DNA from: DASVCZ01 sp036381335
Lineage (GTDB): Bacteria > Patescibacteriota > Microgenomatia > UBA1400 > PJMF01
Assembly (NCBI GenBank): GCA_036381335.1
Contig: DASVCZ010000027.1
Span: 1 to 15,139 of the forward strand
Direction of reading: 5' to 3'
Length of the DNA: 15,139 bases
Of this stretch, positions 1 through 8,700 are shown in pieces. The notes beneath the pieces are model-generated. The model ran no database searches and was not told the DNA's origin. It was given only the letters and a program-made list of their open reading frames with translations. Numbering within the stretch: the stretch's first letter is position 1; the number at the start of each line of letters is the position of its first letter. Position numbers and translations under genes: made by a program.

Positions 1-56
1 GAACCGGCGATCTCCTCCGTGACAGGGAGGCATGTTAACCGCTACACCACGAGGCC
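1..56 (-). tRNA. tRNA-Asp (GTC), 3' part outside the window
   Basis: Read on the minus strand from 56 down to 1, the sequence folds as a tRNA: acceptor 5' strand GGCCTCG, TG at positions 8-9, a D arm with AGCGGTTA in the loop, anticodon stem CCTCC/GGAGG around the loop CTGTCAC (anticodon GTC, aspartate), a five-base variable region, and the start of the T arm GCCGGTTC. The window edge removes the rest of the T arm and the 3' acceptor strand. A promoter lies directly upstream at 72-100. It is divergent from the polymerase X gene. Confidence 0.95.
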
Positions 57-71
57 TCATGATGAACGTTG

Positions 72-100
72 ATTATACGAAAAAGTCGAGAGGTTGCCAA
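72..100 (-). promoter_or_regulatory. Sigma-70-type promoter of tRNA-Asp
   Basis: On the minus strand there is TTGGCA (95-100) and TATAAT (72-77) separated by exactly 17 bases, a near-consensus housekeeping promoter. Transcription would start around 65, some nine bases before the tRNA 5' end at 56. It is the only promoter in the window with a strong -35 box, and it shows that the -10 consensus of this organism is ordinary TATAAT. Confidence 0.85.
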
Positions 101-123
101 GTCACGATTAGTGAGTAATGATT

Positions 124-129
124 TATAAT
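124..129 (+). promoter_or_regulatory. -10 box of polX, leaderless configuration
   Basis: A perfect TATAAT ends six bases before the ATG at 136, so the predicted transcription start falls on the A of that ATG. There is no Shine-Dalgarno sequence and no good -35 box. The box lies downstream of another in-frame ATG at 118, which argues against that earlier start. Confidence 0.6.
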
Positions 130-135
130 CACTTC

Positions 136-1152
136 ATGGAACTCAAACTCCGCAAAAACTTGACCAACCACGAAATCTCCCAACTCTTTGACTTTATCTC
201 CGGTGTGCTCGATCTGCAGGGAGCAAACAAGTTCCGCGTCCGCGCCTACGACAATGCCGCCAGTACGGTAGCTCAGTTGGACCAAGAGTTGAAAGATATG
301 TTTTTAAGTAATCCTAAGTTTGCCGAGTTACCCGGCATTGGCAACACTTTACAACAAAAGTTAACCGAACTCTTCACCACCGGGAACATCAAAGCCTTTC
401 AAGAGTACGTTAAAGACTTACCAGCTGGTGTTTTCACACTTTCCACTGTGCACGGGATTGGCGTTAAGAAAGCCTATAAGATTGCTTCAGCTTTTAATTT
501 AGGCAGCGAAGAAGAAGCATTAGCTACCACCATGAAATTGGCTCAACAAGGCAAAATTAGACACTTAGACAGCTTTGGTGAAAAGAGTGAAAAAGAATTA
601 ATCACCGCTTTAGAAAATCATATAGTAACTAAACGCATCCCATATAACGAAGCACTTCAGGTAGCCAACCGCTTAAAAGAAGAGCTTATAACGTGTGAAG
701 ATATTGAAAAAGTGGAAGTCTTAGGCAGTTTACGGCGTCAGACCGAGACCGTGGGGGATATTGATCTAGGCATTGCCATCAAAGATATAGGCCGCGTGAA
801 AGAGTGTGTGAAACAATTGAAAAGTGTGAAAAGAATAATAGTCGCTGGAGATCAACTGCTCCGAATTCAGACTCTCGACAATTGGCAAGTCGATATTAAA
901 ATCTCTGCTCTCGATGAATGGGGCTCGTTTTTGCAGCATTTTACTGGTTCTAAAGAACACAATATTAAACTCCGCGAGTACGCCTTACGCCAAGGCTACT
1001 CTTTATCCGAACATGGGATCAAAATGAAAAGTGACCAAGATAGAATAAAGAAGTTTAAAACAGAGGAAGAATTTTATACCTTTCTGGGCTTAAAATGGAT
1101 TCCTCCCGAAAAAAGAATCGGAGCTGAGGAGATCGAACAATCTAAAGTATAG
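136..1152 (+). CDS. polX: DNA polymerase X family protein without PHP domain
   Basis: Probable family X DNA polymerase, a small gap-filling enzyme used in base excision or end-joining repair. The 338 residues show an N-terminal 8-kDa-like region with a helix-hairpin-helix (LPGIGN, 65-70), a second one (VHGIGVKKA, 105-113), then the nucleotidyltransferase core GSLRR at 197-201 followed by GDID with catalytic Asp208 and Asp210, and the third Asp253 in VDIKI. FTGSKEHN (269-276) and the end LGLKWIPPE are typical of the thumb. Most bacterial PolX proteins have about 570 residues, with a PHP phosphoesterase/exonuclease domain after this point; here the protein stops about 20 residues later, so that domain is absent. 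The ATG at 136 is chosen over the one at 118 because a TATAAT box lies between them. Confidence 0.9.
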   Translation: MELKLRKNLTNHEISQLFDFISGVLDLQGANKFRVRAYDNAASTVAQLDQELKDMFLSNPKFAELPGIGNTLQQKLTELFTTGNIKAFQEYVKDLPAGVFTLSTVHGIGVKKAYKIASAFNLGSEEEALATTMKLAQQGKIRHLDSFGEKSEKELITALENHIVTKRIPYNEALQVANRLKEELITCEDIEKVEVLGSLRRQTETVGDIDLGIAIKDIGRVKECVKQLKSVKRIIVAGDQLLRIQTLDNWQVDIKISALDEWGSFLQHFTGSKEHNIKLREYALRQGYSLSEHGIKMKSDQDRIKKFKTEEEFYTFLGLKWIPPEKRIGAEEIEQSKV

Positions 1153-1157
1153 AGTGG

Positions 1158-1163
1158 TACAAT
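1158..1163 (+). promoter_or_regulatory. Possible -10 box for lemA-htpX
   Basis: TACAAT lies six bases after the polX stop codon and would start transcription near 1170, giving a leader of about 54 bases made mostly of the AATTACTT-like repeat. No clear -35 box is visible. Unlike most promoters here, this one would give a leader, and lemA accordingly has a Shine-Dalgarno-like AAGGA at 1214-1218. Confidence 0.35.
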
Positions 1164-1209
1164 TTACTTAGTCACTTAATTATTCAATTACTAATTACTT
1201 ATTTACTCT
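1161..1209 (+). repeat. Degenerate 7-9 base tandem repeat (AATTACTT-like)
   Basis: The polX-lemA gap consists of about six successive degenerate units of 7-9 bases related to AATTACTT: AATTTACTT, AGTCACTT, AATTATTC, AATTACT, AATTACTT, ATTTACTCT. It fills most of the 71-base gap, between the possible -10 box and the AAGGA of lemA. A similar, more regular AATT repeat occurs at 12264-12291. Function unknown. Confidence 0.55.
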
Positions 1210-1223
1210 CTTAAAGGACCTCT

Positions 1224-1811
1224 ATGTCACCAACACTTATCGGGATCATTGTATTAGCCGGCGTCGGCGTTTACATCATTTCAGTGTATAACGGTCTCCA
1301 AGCTCTCAAAACTCAAATTCAAGCCAGCATCCAGGAAATTGGCAACCAGTTAAAACGCCAGGCCAGCTTGCTTCCTAACCTTGAGAACGCTGTTAAAAGT
1401 TACATGAAGCACGAAAAAGGTGTCTTCCAAATGTTGACCGACGCTCGTAAGTCAGTCGCCAAGGCTAACGAAAGTGGCAAAGCCAGTGACATTGACGCCG
1501 CTATCGAAAAAATTCAGGCCGCCGTCCCTCAAATTGCCATTGCCGTGGAAGACAACCCAGAAATGAAAGCTGATGCAACTGTTACCAAATTCATGGATGA
1601 ACTCCGTGACACAGCTGATAAGTTAATGTATGCGCGCCGAAGTGTGATTGATCTTACCCAAGCTTACAACGTACGTTTGGTTACTTTCCCTTCCAACTTG
1701 GTAGCCAAACTGTTTGGTTTTAAAGCTGAAAAAGGCATGGCTTTTGCCCAAGCTGACTCACACTTATCGGTCAGTGACTCAGAAGCGCAAGATTATAAAA
1801 GTACTTTGTAA
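1224..1811 (+). CDS. lemA: LemA family membrane protein
   Basis: A LemA family protein of 195 residues, the usual length. Residues 4-22 form one N-terminal transmembrane segment, followed by a long helical, coiled-coil-like region. The family signature is clear: YNGLQALK (22-29), LKRQASLLPNL (43-53) and VKSYMKHE (57-64). LemA proteins are anchored by the N terminus with the helical bundle outside the membrane; their molecular role is poorly known. The gene has a Shine-Dalgarno-like AAGGA five bases before the ATG. Its TAA stop overlaps the htpX start (TAATG), so the two are translationally coupled, a pairing seen in many bacteria that suggests a joint role in envelope quality control. The last 20 or so residues (rich in S, D and Q) are less conserved in type. 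Confidence 0.92.
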   Translation: MSPTLIGIIVLAGVGVYIISVYNGLQALKTQIQASIQEIGNQLKRQASLLPNLENAVKSYMKHEKGVFQMLTDARKSVAKANESGKASDIDAAIEKIQAAVPQIAIAVEDNPEMKADATVTKFMDELRDTADKLMYARRSVIDLTQAYNVRLVTFPSNLVAKLFGFKAEKGMAFAQADSHLSVSDSEAQDYKSTL

Positions 1812-2716
1812 TGACCCATTACGACCTTGTTCAATCAAATAAAAACAAATCACTTTTAATAGTGACCTTATTCATGATTTTTATCGTAGGTGCTACGTAT
1901 GTCATGAGCGTGGGACTAGGTTATGGCCTTGATATTGTTGGCATTGCTTTAATTGTTTCTGGCTTAATGTCCTTTGCGTCTTACTGGTGGTCTGATTCCA
2001 TTATTTTGTCAATTTCCGGAGCTCGTGAAGCTAAACGGGAAGAGTTCTTTGATTTCTACACGGTCACCGAAAACTTGGCTATGAGCCAGCGGATGCCTCG
2101 ACCAAAACTATACGTGATTGAAGATACTGCCATGAACGCCTTTGCCACTGGTCGTGATCCAGAGCATGCGGTTATTTGTGCCACTACCGGGCTACTTAGC
2201 CGGCTGAACCGGGCTGAACTGGAGGGAGTCATTGCTCACGAACTCTCTCATGTCAAGAATTATGATATTCGCTTGATGTCAGTGGTGACTATTTTAGTGG
2301 GTTTTATGGCGCTGCTGGCTGACTGGTTTCTAAGAATGTCGTACTTGGGGGGCGGTCGGCGGCGGAATAATGAGAGTGGAGGACAACTGCAAGTAATCTT
2401 ATTTGCAGCGGGCTTGCTGCTGGCCTTGCTTTCACCTTTGATCGCTCAGCTCATTCAGTTGGCTATCTCACGCCGCCGAGAATTCCTAGCTGATGCCTCT
2501 GGCGCCAGTATGACTAAAAACCCCGATGGTCTAGCCCGAGCTTTAGAAAAAATTGCCGGCGACCATGAACCACTTGAAGCCGCTAACAAAGCCACTGCCC
2601 ACCTCTATATCTCTAACCCGTTGAAAAACCACAAAGACGCCGTGGGTTGGTTTGCTGGTTTGTTTCAGACACACCCGCCAGTTAAGGAAAGAATTAAAGC
2701 TTTGCGTGCGTTATAA
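1811..2716 (+). CDS. htpX: HtpX-like membrane zinc metalloprotease (M48)
   Basis: Membrane-bound M48 peptidase that degrades misfolded membrane proteins. The 301 residues contain two N-terminal hydrophobic segments (about 14-36 and 40-59), the zinc site HELSH (143-147, with Glu144 as catalytic base), two further hydrophobic segments (about 155-175 and 193-219), and the third zinc ligand Glu224 in RRREFLADA. PRPKLYVIED and the AFATGRDP stretch upstream of HExxH are also typical of the family. The length matches the family. It begins inside the lemA stop codon (TAATG) and must be translated by coupling, since no separate Shine-Dalgarno is needed. Its own stop codon TAA forms part of a TATAAT box that probably drives gatC. 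Confidence 0.95.
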   Translation: MTHYDLVQSNKNKSLLIVTLFMIFIVGATYVMSVGLGYGLDIVGIALIVSGLMSFASYWWSDSIILSISGAREAKREEFFDFYTVTENLAMSQRMPRPKLYVIEDTAMNAFATGRDPEHAVICATTGLLSRLNRAELEGVIAHELSHVKNYDIRLMSVVTILVGFMALLADWFLRMSYLGGGRRRNNESGGQLQVILFAAGLLLALLSPLIAQLIQLAISRRREFLADASGASMTKNPDGLARALEKIAGDHEPLEAANKATAHLYISNPLKNHKDAVGWFAGLFQTHPPVKERIKALRAL

Positions 2717-2717
2717 T
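2712..2717 (+). promoter_or_regulatory. -10 box of gatCAB, overlapping the htpX stop codon
   Basis: A perfect TATAAT ends eight bases before the gatC ATG, placing the transcription start at or next to the start codon. The htpX stop TAA (2714-2716) lies inside the hexamer. No Shine-Dalgarno precedes gatC. No convincing -35 box is visible. Confidence 0.55.
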
Positions 2718-2725
2718 ACCTTGCC

Positions 2726-3037
2726 ATGACAGGTTCACCCAAAATAACTTCCGCTCAAGTTGCTCATATTGCTAAGCTGGCTCATATTCCAGTCACGGAA
2801 GAAGAAAAAGAAAAGTTAGCAACCGCTTTTACCGAAACCCTAGCCGTGGTTGACCAATTACAAGAAGTTGATACAGCCGATGTGCCAACAACACATCAGG
2901 TAACTGGCTTAGAAAATGTGACCCGCGAAGATGCAGTCGATGAGAGGCTAATGTTCACCCAAGAAGAAGCCTTAGCAAATGCTACCAGAAAGCATAATGG
3001 ATATTTTGTAGTGCCTCAGGTGATTGAGAAAGACTAA
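2726..3037 (+). CDS. gatC: Asp/Glu-tRNA amidotransferase subunit C
   Basis: Subunit C of the GatCAB complex, which converts Glu-tRNA(Gln) to Gln-tRNA(Gln) and/or Asp-tRNA(Asn) to Asn-tRNA(Asn). GatC is the small belt that holds GatA and GatB together. The 103 residues show the family pattern: VAHIAKLAHIPVTEEEKEKL at the N terminus, the Asp/Val/Pro-rich linker VDTADVPTTHQVT in the middle, and REDAVDE near the C terminus. First gene of a gatC-gatA-gatB operon; its stop TAA is directly followed by the gatA ATG. No Shine-Dalgarno is present, but a TATAAT box lies eight bases upstream, suggesting leaderless translation. Confidence 0.95.
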   Translation: MTGSPKITSAQVAHIAKLAHIPVTEEEKEKLATAFTETLAVVDQLQEVDTADVPTTHQVTGLENVTREDAVDERLMFTQEEALANATRKHNGYFVVPQVIEKD

Positions 3038-4423
3038 ATGTCACTAAATACGTTAACCCTCAAGCAAGCTTTGGATGGTTTAGAGAAAAAATCGTTTTCG
3101 TTAGATGAACTTTACAATGATTTAGAAACAGCCATTGGAGATGAAAATAAAGATATTAATGCCTATCTGACTATCAATGAAGAGAGTGTGACAGAAGCCA
3201 AAGTCAAAAGTAACAAAGCTCTCAAAGGCGTGCCACTGGCAATTAAGGATAATTTTTGTACTGAAGGTTTGCGAACCACTGCTTCATCTACAGTTTTAGA
3301 CAACTTTATTCCAGCTTTTAGTTCTACGGTGACTCGCAAATTAACTGACGCTGGGGCAGTCATGCACGGCAAAACCAACTTGGATGCATGGGCGCATGGT
3401 TCTTCAACCGAAACGTCCCAGTATGGCCGCACTTTAAATCCGCGCAATCTCGATTATCTACCTGGAGGCTCATCAGGTGGTAGTGCAGCCGCGGTGGCAG
3501 GAGATTTGGCCATTGCTAGTATTGGTTCCGAAACGGCTGGTTCCATCCGTCAGCCAGCAGCTTGGTGTGGGACTGTGGGACTTAAGCCTACCTATGGTCG
3601 GGTCAGTCGCTATGGAGTCGTTGCCATGGCTTCATCCACTGATTCTCCTGGGCCAATTACTAAAACCGTAGAGGACGCTGCTATTTTGTTGAACCATATG
3701 GCTGGCCATGATCCTCAAGATGGTACCACTTCCCTTACTGAAGTGCCTGACTATACCCAGTTTTTAAATCAAGATCTTAAAGGATTAAAAATTGGTGTCA
3801 TGTATTTTGATATTTCAGAGTTAGCTCACTTAAAAGAGTACTATCAGCCAGCGTTAAAGGTACTAGAAAGCTTAGGAGCTTCTGCTGAGTACGTCCAAGC
3901 GTTTGACCCTCACTATGCGATTTCTGTGTATACTGTCGTTCAGCGAGGAGAAGTCAGCAGCAACCTAGCTCGTTACACTGGTATCCGTTATGGTCAAGAT
4001 CGCTCGCATTTCGGTGATGAGGCTAAACGCCGGATCATGTTGGGGACCTTTACCTTGAGCAAAGGCTATGCTGATCAGTACTATAACTTGGCTCAACGCG
4101 TTCGAACCCTTTACATTCAAGATTATCAAAAGTTATTTGGAAAATACGATGTCTTAGTTTCGCCATCGTCACCAGGTTTTGCCAAAAAAATTGGCGCCAC
4201 CGAAGGAGCGGCTATGTTTGGAGAGCTGGAAGATTTACTACTTGAGCCCAGCTCGATCGTGGGCTTGCCTGCGATTGGAGTTCCCTGTTACCGAGATGAA
4301 AAAACCAATTTGTTCTTAGGGCTCAATATTATGGCCCCCATGTGGCGGGAAGATTTAGTTATTAAAGTTGGCGACGCCTATGAGAAAGCAACGAGTTGGA
4401 ATACTTGGAGGAGCAATGAGTAA
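3038..4423 (+). CDS. gatA: Asp/Glu-tRNA amidotransferase subunit A
   Basis: The glutaminase/amidase subunit of GatCAB, which releases ammonia from glutamine or asparagine and channels it to GatB. It has 461 residues with the complete amidase-signature catalytic triad: Lys70 (VPLAIKDNF), cis-Ser145 in the glycine/serine-rich stretch PGGSSGGSAAAVA, and the nucleophile Ser169 in ETAGSIRQP. The spacing between these residues (75 and 24) agrees with characterised GatA enzymes as I recall them. The start codon immediately follows the gatC stop (TAAATG), so translation is probably coupled. The last eight bases overlap the start of gatB. Confidence 0.97.
   Translation: MSLNTLTLKQALDGLEKKSFSLDELYNDLETAIGDENKDINAYLTINEESVTEAKVKSNKALKGVPLAIKDNFCTEGLRTTASSTVLDNFIPAFSSTVTRKLTDAGAVMHGKTNLDAWAHGSSTETSQYGRTLNPRNLDYLPGGSSGGSAAAVAGDLAIASIGSETAGSIRQPAAWCGTVGLKPTYGRVSRYGVVAMASSTDSPGPITKTVEDAAILLNHMAGHDPQDGTTSLTEVPDYTQFLNQDLKGLKIGVMYFDISELAHLKEYYQPALKVLESLGASAEYVQAFDPHYAISVYTVVQRGEVSSNLARYTGIRYGQDRSHFGDEAKRRIMLGTFTLSKGYADQYYNLAQRVRTLYIQDYQKLFGKYDVLVSPSSPGFAKKIGATEGAAMFGELEDLLLEPSSIVGLPAIGVPCYRDEKTNLFLGLNIMAPMWREDLVIKVGDAYEKATSWNTWRSNE
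4407..4413 (+). promoter_or_regulatory. Shine-Dalgarno sequence of gatB
   Basis: GGAGGAG inside the end of gatA ends two bases before the ATG at 4416; its GGAGG core ends four bases before it. It is the strongest ribosome binding site in the window and decides the gatB start in favour of 4416 over an in-frame ATG at 4368. It also shows that the ribosomes of this organism do use anti-Shine-Dalgarno pairing for genes inside operons. Confidence 0.8.
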
Positions 4424-5744
4424 GTATCACCTTGTCTGCGGCTTAGAAGTCCACGCGGAGTTAAAAACTGCCAGCAAGATGTTTTGTGGTTGCAAAAATG
4501 ATCCGTTCCACGCGCCTCAACCTAACATCTACACTTGTCCCGTCTGTTTAGGTATGCCTGGTGGTTTACCTGTAGCCAATAAGAAAGCCATTGATTGGAC
4601 ACTCAAACTTGGCCTCGCCCTTAACTGTAAAATTAATCTCTTCTCAAAATTCGACCGCAAGCATTATTTTTATCCCGATCTTCCTAAAGGGTATCAGATC
4701 AGTCAGTACGATATTCCCTTTTGTTACGACGGGGACATTGAAACTAGTGAGGGTAAAGTTCGTATTCGTCGCATTCATTTAGAAGAAGATACAGGGAAAT
4801 TGTTACATCAAACGCTAGACGGAGAGAAAGTTTCGCTAGTAGACTTCAACCGTTCAGGTGTACCGCTAATTGAAATTGTGACTGAGCCGGATATTAAAAC
4901 CGCCTCCCAAGCCAAAGAATACGGCAAAAAATTACGTGATTTAATTCGTTATCTGGACATCGGAGACTGTGATATGGAGCAAGGTGGCATGCGGTTAGAA
5001 GCTAACATTTCTTTGCGATCGGAATCTACTGACGAATTGCCTAACTACAAAGTCGAAGTCAAAAACATCAATTCCTTCCGCTTCCTAGAACAAGCCATTG
5101 CTTATGAAACAGAGCGCCAATCTGAGATCTTAAATCAAAACCAAACACCGGCTCAAGAAACTCGTGGTTTTAATCCCACTATCGGCCAAACCTTTGCTCA
5201 ACGCACCAAAGAAGAGGCCGAAGATTATCGCTACTTCCCAGATCCCGATATTCCACCACTTCACTTTACTAAAGTGGAGATTAAGGAGATTGAAAATACA
5301 CTTCCAGAACTTCCACATCAAGTAATCGAACGATGGAGAGCAGAATATCAAATTGATCCACGATTTGCAGAACCTTTCACGAATTATCAGGTCATGGTTG
5401 AATGGACAGAATTAATTTTAAAAAGAGCCACCGAAAAAAAGATTGAAGCCAATAAGTTATTAAGTGACATTATTAATAAAAAAATTGATGCAGAAATTGG
5501 TCGATCGATTGAAGATATTTTGACTGACTTTGTTCGTCTCCATCAGACCGCCGAAGTCGACACCACCGAAATTGAAACCATAATCGATCAGGTCAAAGCT
5601 GAACATCCTGATGAAGTCACCCGCTACCAAAATGGAGAAGTCCAGTTACTCAATTTCTTTATCGGTCAAACCATGCGCAAACTGGGCAAAAAAGTTGACA
5701 TGAACCTCATTCGAACTGCCCTCCAAAAAGCATTGAATTCCTGA
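4416..5744 (+). CDS. gatB: Asp/Glu-tRNA amidotransferase subunit B
   Basis: The tRNA-binding and kinase subunit of GatCAB, which phosphorylates the misacylated Glu or Asp and accepts ammonia from GatA. From this start it has 442 residues and begins MSKYHLVCGLEVHAEL, the usual GatB opening. Visible motifs are a four-cysteine zinc site (CGC at 24-26 and CPVC at 41-44), FDRKHYFYPDLPKGYQISQYD, the LEEDTGKL loop, DFNRSGVPLIEIVTEPD and YRYFPDPD. The C terminus carries the helical YqeY-like domain (about 345-442), which contacts the tRNA. It is somewhat shorter than the common 475-residue form. It overlaps gatA by eight bases in another frame. An upstream in-frame ATG (4368) would add 16 unconserved residues and is rejected. 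Confidence 0.96.
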   Translation: MSKYHLVCGLEVHAELKTASKMFCGCKNDPFHAPQPNIYTCPVCLGMPGGLPVANKKAIDWTLKLGLALNCKINLFSKFDRKHYFYPDLPKGYQISQYDIPFCYDGDIETSEGKVRIRRIHLEEDTGKLLHQTLDGEKVSLVDFNRSGVPLIEIVTEPDIKTASQAKEYGKKLRDLIRYLDIGDCDMEQGGMRLEANISLRSESTDELPNYKVEVKNINSFRFLEQAIAYETERQSEILNQNQTPAQETRGFNPTIGQTFAQRTKEEAEDYRYFPDPDIPPLHFTKVEIKEIENTLPELPHQVIERWRAEYQIDPRFAEPFTNYQVMVEWTELILKRATEKKIEANKLLSDIINKKIDAEIGRSIEDILTDFVRLHQTAEVDTTEIETIIDQVKAEHPDEVTRYQNGEVQLLNFFIGQTMRKLGKKVDMNLIRTALQKALNS

Positions 5745-5750
5745 TAAGAT
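5742..5750 (+). promoter_or_regulatory. Extended -10 box of dnaE, formed with the gatB stop codon
   Basis: The gatB stop TGA is followed directly by TAAGAT (5745-5750), giving TGN-TAAGAT, an extended -10 element. It ends nine bases before the dnaE ATG. No Shine-Dalgarno is present in the pyrimidine-rich stretch before the start. TAAGAT matches TATAAT at four of six positions, so it is weaker than the other examples. Confidence 0.4.
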
Positions 5751-5759
5751 CGTTTCACC

Positions 5760-8700
5760 ATGTCCTCTGATTTTGTTCATCTTCACGTTCACACTGAGTT
5801 TTCGATGCTGGACGGTCTTAATAAAATTCCGCCTTTAGTCGAAAAAGCTAAAGAAATGGGTATGCCGGCCTTAGCTGTGACCGATCACGGCGGGATGTAC
5901 GGCGCGCTGCACTTTTACAACGCCTGTCTCAAGGCCGACATTAAACCCATCATTGGTCTGGAAGCGTATCTCGCCAAAAACTCTCGCTTTGATAAACAGA
6001 CTAAGATGGGCAGCGATCAGTTCCACCTGACTTTGTTGGCTCAAACCACTGAAGGCTATAAAAATTTAATGAAGTTGGTCTCTATTAGTAACTTAGAAGG
6101 CTTTTCGTATAAACCCCGGATTGATCGAGAAGTTTTATTCCAACACAACGAAGGTATTATCGTCACGACTGGCTGTATGGCTAGTCTCTTTAATCGCTTA
6201 TTAAGTGACGGCAAAGACGAAGAAGCGCTGGCGCTTTTCCAAGAGTTTAAAGAGGTCTTCCCAGGTCGTTTTTACGTTGAAATCCAACGCCATCCTGCAA
6301 TTGAAGAAATGGCAGAGCTGACTAAAAAACAAATTGCGATCGCACGCAAGTTAGATTTACCGCTAGTGGCCACCAACGACGTCCACTACTTGCACCAGGA
6401 AGACGCGCTAGCCCAAGATGCTTTGCTGTGTGTGCAAACGCGCAAGTTGATGAGCGATGAAAAACGGATGACCATGTTTAATTCCCCCGACTTCCATCTG
6501 CGATCTCCGCAAGAAATGACTGAGCTCTTTCACGACTATCCCGAAGCCATTAAGAATACGATGGTGATTGCAGAACAGTGTAATGTCGACATTCAGCGAG
6601 GCCAATTAATCTTTCCTAAATTCCCTTTACCACCTGGTGAGACTGAAAATTCATATTTAGATAAACTAGTGTTTGCAGGTCTTAAAAGAAAGTTCCCAGA
6701 AATTACTCCTGAGATAGAAGAACGAGCACGCTATGAGCTCGGTATTATTCAATCCAAAGGCTACTCGGCTTACTTTTTAATCACCCAAGATTTTGTAAAC
6801 TGGGCTAAAAATCAAGGCATTGCCGTTGGACCAGGGCGGGGAAGTGCGGCCGGATCACTGGTCTCCTACGGACTCAACATCACGACTATTAATCCTTTCC
6901 AACATGAACTCAGATTTGAGCGGTTCCTCAATCCTTCTCGTCCGACGCCTCCGGACATCGATATGGACTTTGCCGACAACCGCCGGGACGAAGTTATTAA
7001 CTACATTCAGCGAAAGTACGGTGAAGATCATGTGGCCCACGTCATTACCTTTGGTCGGATGGAAGCGCGGGTGGCAGTGCGTGACATCGGTCGAGTACTA
7101 GGCTTGCCCTATGAAGATCCTGACAAAATCGCCAAACTGATTCCTAATGTCCCAGGCTCCAAAGTGTCTTTGTCCGAAGCCGTCAAAACCATTCCTGAAT
7201 TAACTGAGTATTACAAACAACCTAAGTTTAAAAAGTTAATTGACTTAGCCAAAAAAGTGGAAGGTGTGGTTCGACATAGTAGCGTCCACGCGGCGGCAGT
7301 TATTATTGCTGACAAACCCCTCCCCGAATACGTCCCGATTCAAAAAGACTCTAAAACCGGCAAGATTTTAACCCAGTACGACATGTATGTGTTGGACTGT
7401 AATGTCTCGTCTGATGCGTTAGGTTTAATTAAGTTTGATTTTCTTGGTTTGCGCAATCTCTCGATCATAGAAAAAGCACTTCAGCTCATAAAAGTGCATA
7501 AAAATGTTGACGTTGATCTCAATGCTTTACCTTTGGACGACAAAAAAACCTTTGAACTACTCTCCAGTGGCGAAACCATGGGTGTCTTCCAGTTAGAGTC
7601 GGCTGGCATGCGAAGAGTGGCCAAAAGCTTGAAGCCCAGTGTTTTTTCTGACATTACTGCGTTAGTGGCCTTATACCGACCCGGCCCCATGGATCTGATT
7701 CCCACCTTCATTGAAGGTAAACATAACCCCGATAAAGTCGCCTATCCCGATGACACATTAAAACCTGTTTTGGAAGAAACCTACGGCATCATGGTGTACC
7801 AAGAACAAGTCATGCAAATCTTTAGCGTTATGGCCGGTTACTCGCTGGCCGAAGCTGATGAAATCCGGCGCGCCATTGGTAAAAAGAAGAGAAGCGTCAT
7901 GGATAAGAACAAATCTCGCTTTATCGAAGAATCGGTTAAAAAAGGGTACAAAAAAGAAGTGGCCGACAGAGTCTGGGGCTTTGTGGAAGCCTTTGCTAAC
8001 TACGGTTTCCCTAAAGCCCACGCTGCCTCGTATGCCATGATTGCATACCAAACTGCCTATCTCAAGGCTAACTACCCAGTCGAGTACATGACGGCTTTAA
8101 TGAGTGTGGAAGCTGCCTCCCACTCGATGAATAGCGGTGAAAAAATCGCCCACGCTATTGAAAATTGTCGCAAAATGAACATCAAAGTCCTGCCCCCTGA
8201 CATTAACAAGTCCCGGGCTGACTTTACCTTAGAACCCCATCCTGATTCTTTAGACGGCACCGCCATCCGTTTTGGTTTCAGCGCTATTAAAAACGTAGGT
8301 ACGGCAGCCATTGAAAATATTTTAGAGACTCAAAAAAAGGTGGGTGATTTTTCGTCTCTGACTCAATTCCTTCATGAAACTGACAGCCGTAAAGTTAACA
8401 AAAAAGTGCTGGAATCATTAATTAAGGTAGGCAGCTTTGATCACTTTGGCACCCGCGCCAGCATGCTAGAAAATCTCGATGATATCCGAAACCGAGCCGG
8501 CTCGCTAACTTCTGAAGTAGAAGGGCAGGATCATTTATTCATGGGCATTAAGCAAGACACTACCCAGTTGCAAGACACTTTTGCTAAACTGCCTGAATAT
8601 CCACGTCAAGAATTACTTTCTTTTGAACAAGAATTGCTGGGCTTGTACTTGACCGAACATCCGATGGCCCAAGCTTTGAAAGCAGTTTCTAAACAAGCGA

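Noticed and set aside
118..135. ATG at 118 as start of polX
   Set aside because: A perfect TATAAT (124-129) lies between it and the ATG at 136, and the extra residues MIYNHF do not belong to the family pattern.
4368..4415. ATG at 4368 as start of gatB
   Set aside because: It would add 16 residues without family similarity; GGAGG just before 4416 and the normal GatB opening there decide the start.
6820..7101. Plus-strand reading frame inside dnaE, and similar frames inside gatA, pyrG and polX on both strands
   Set aside because: They lie wholly inside strongly recognised genes in other frames and show no family pattern or start signals.
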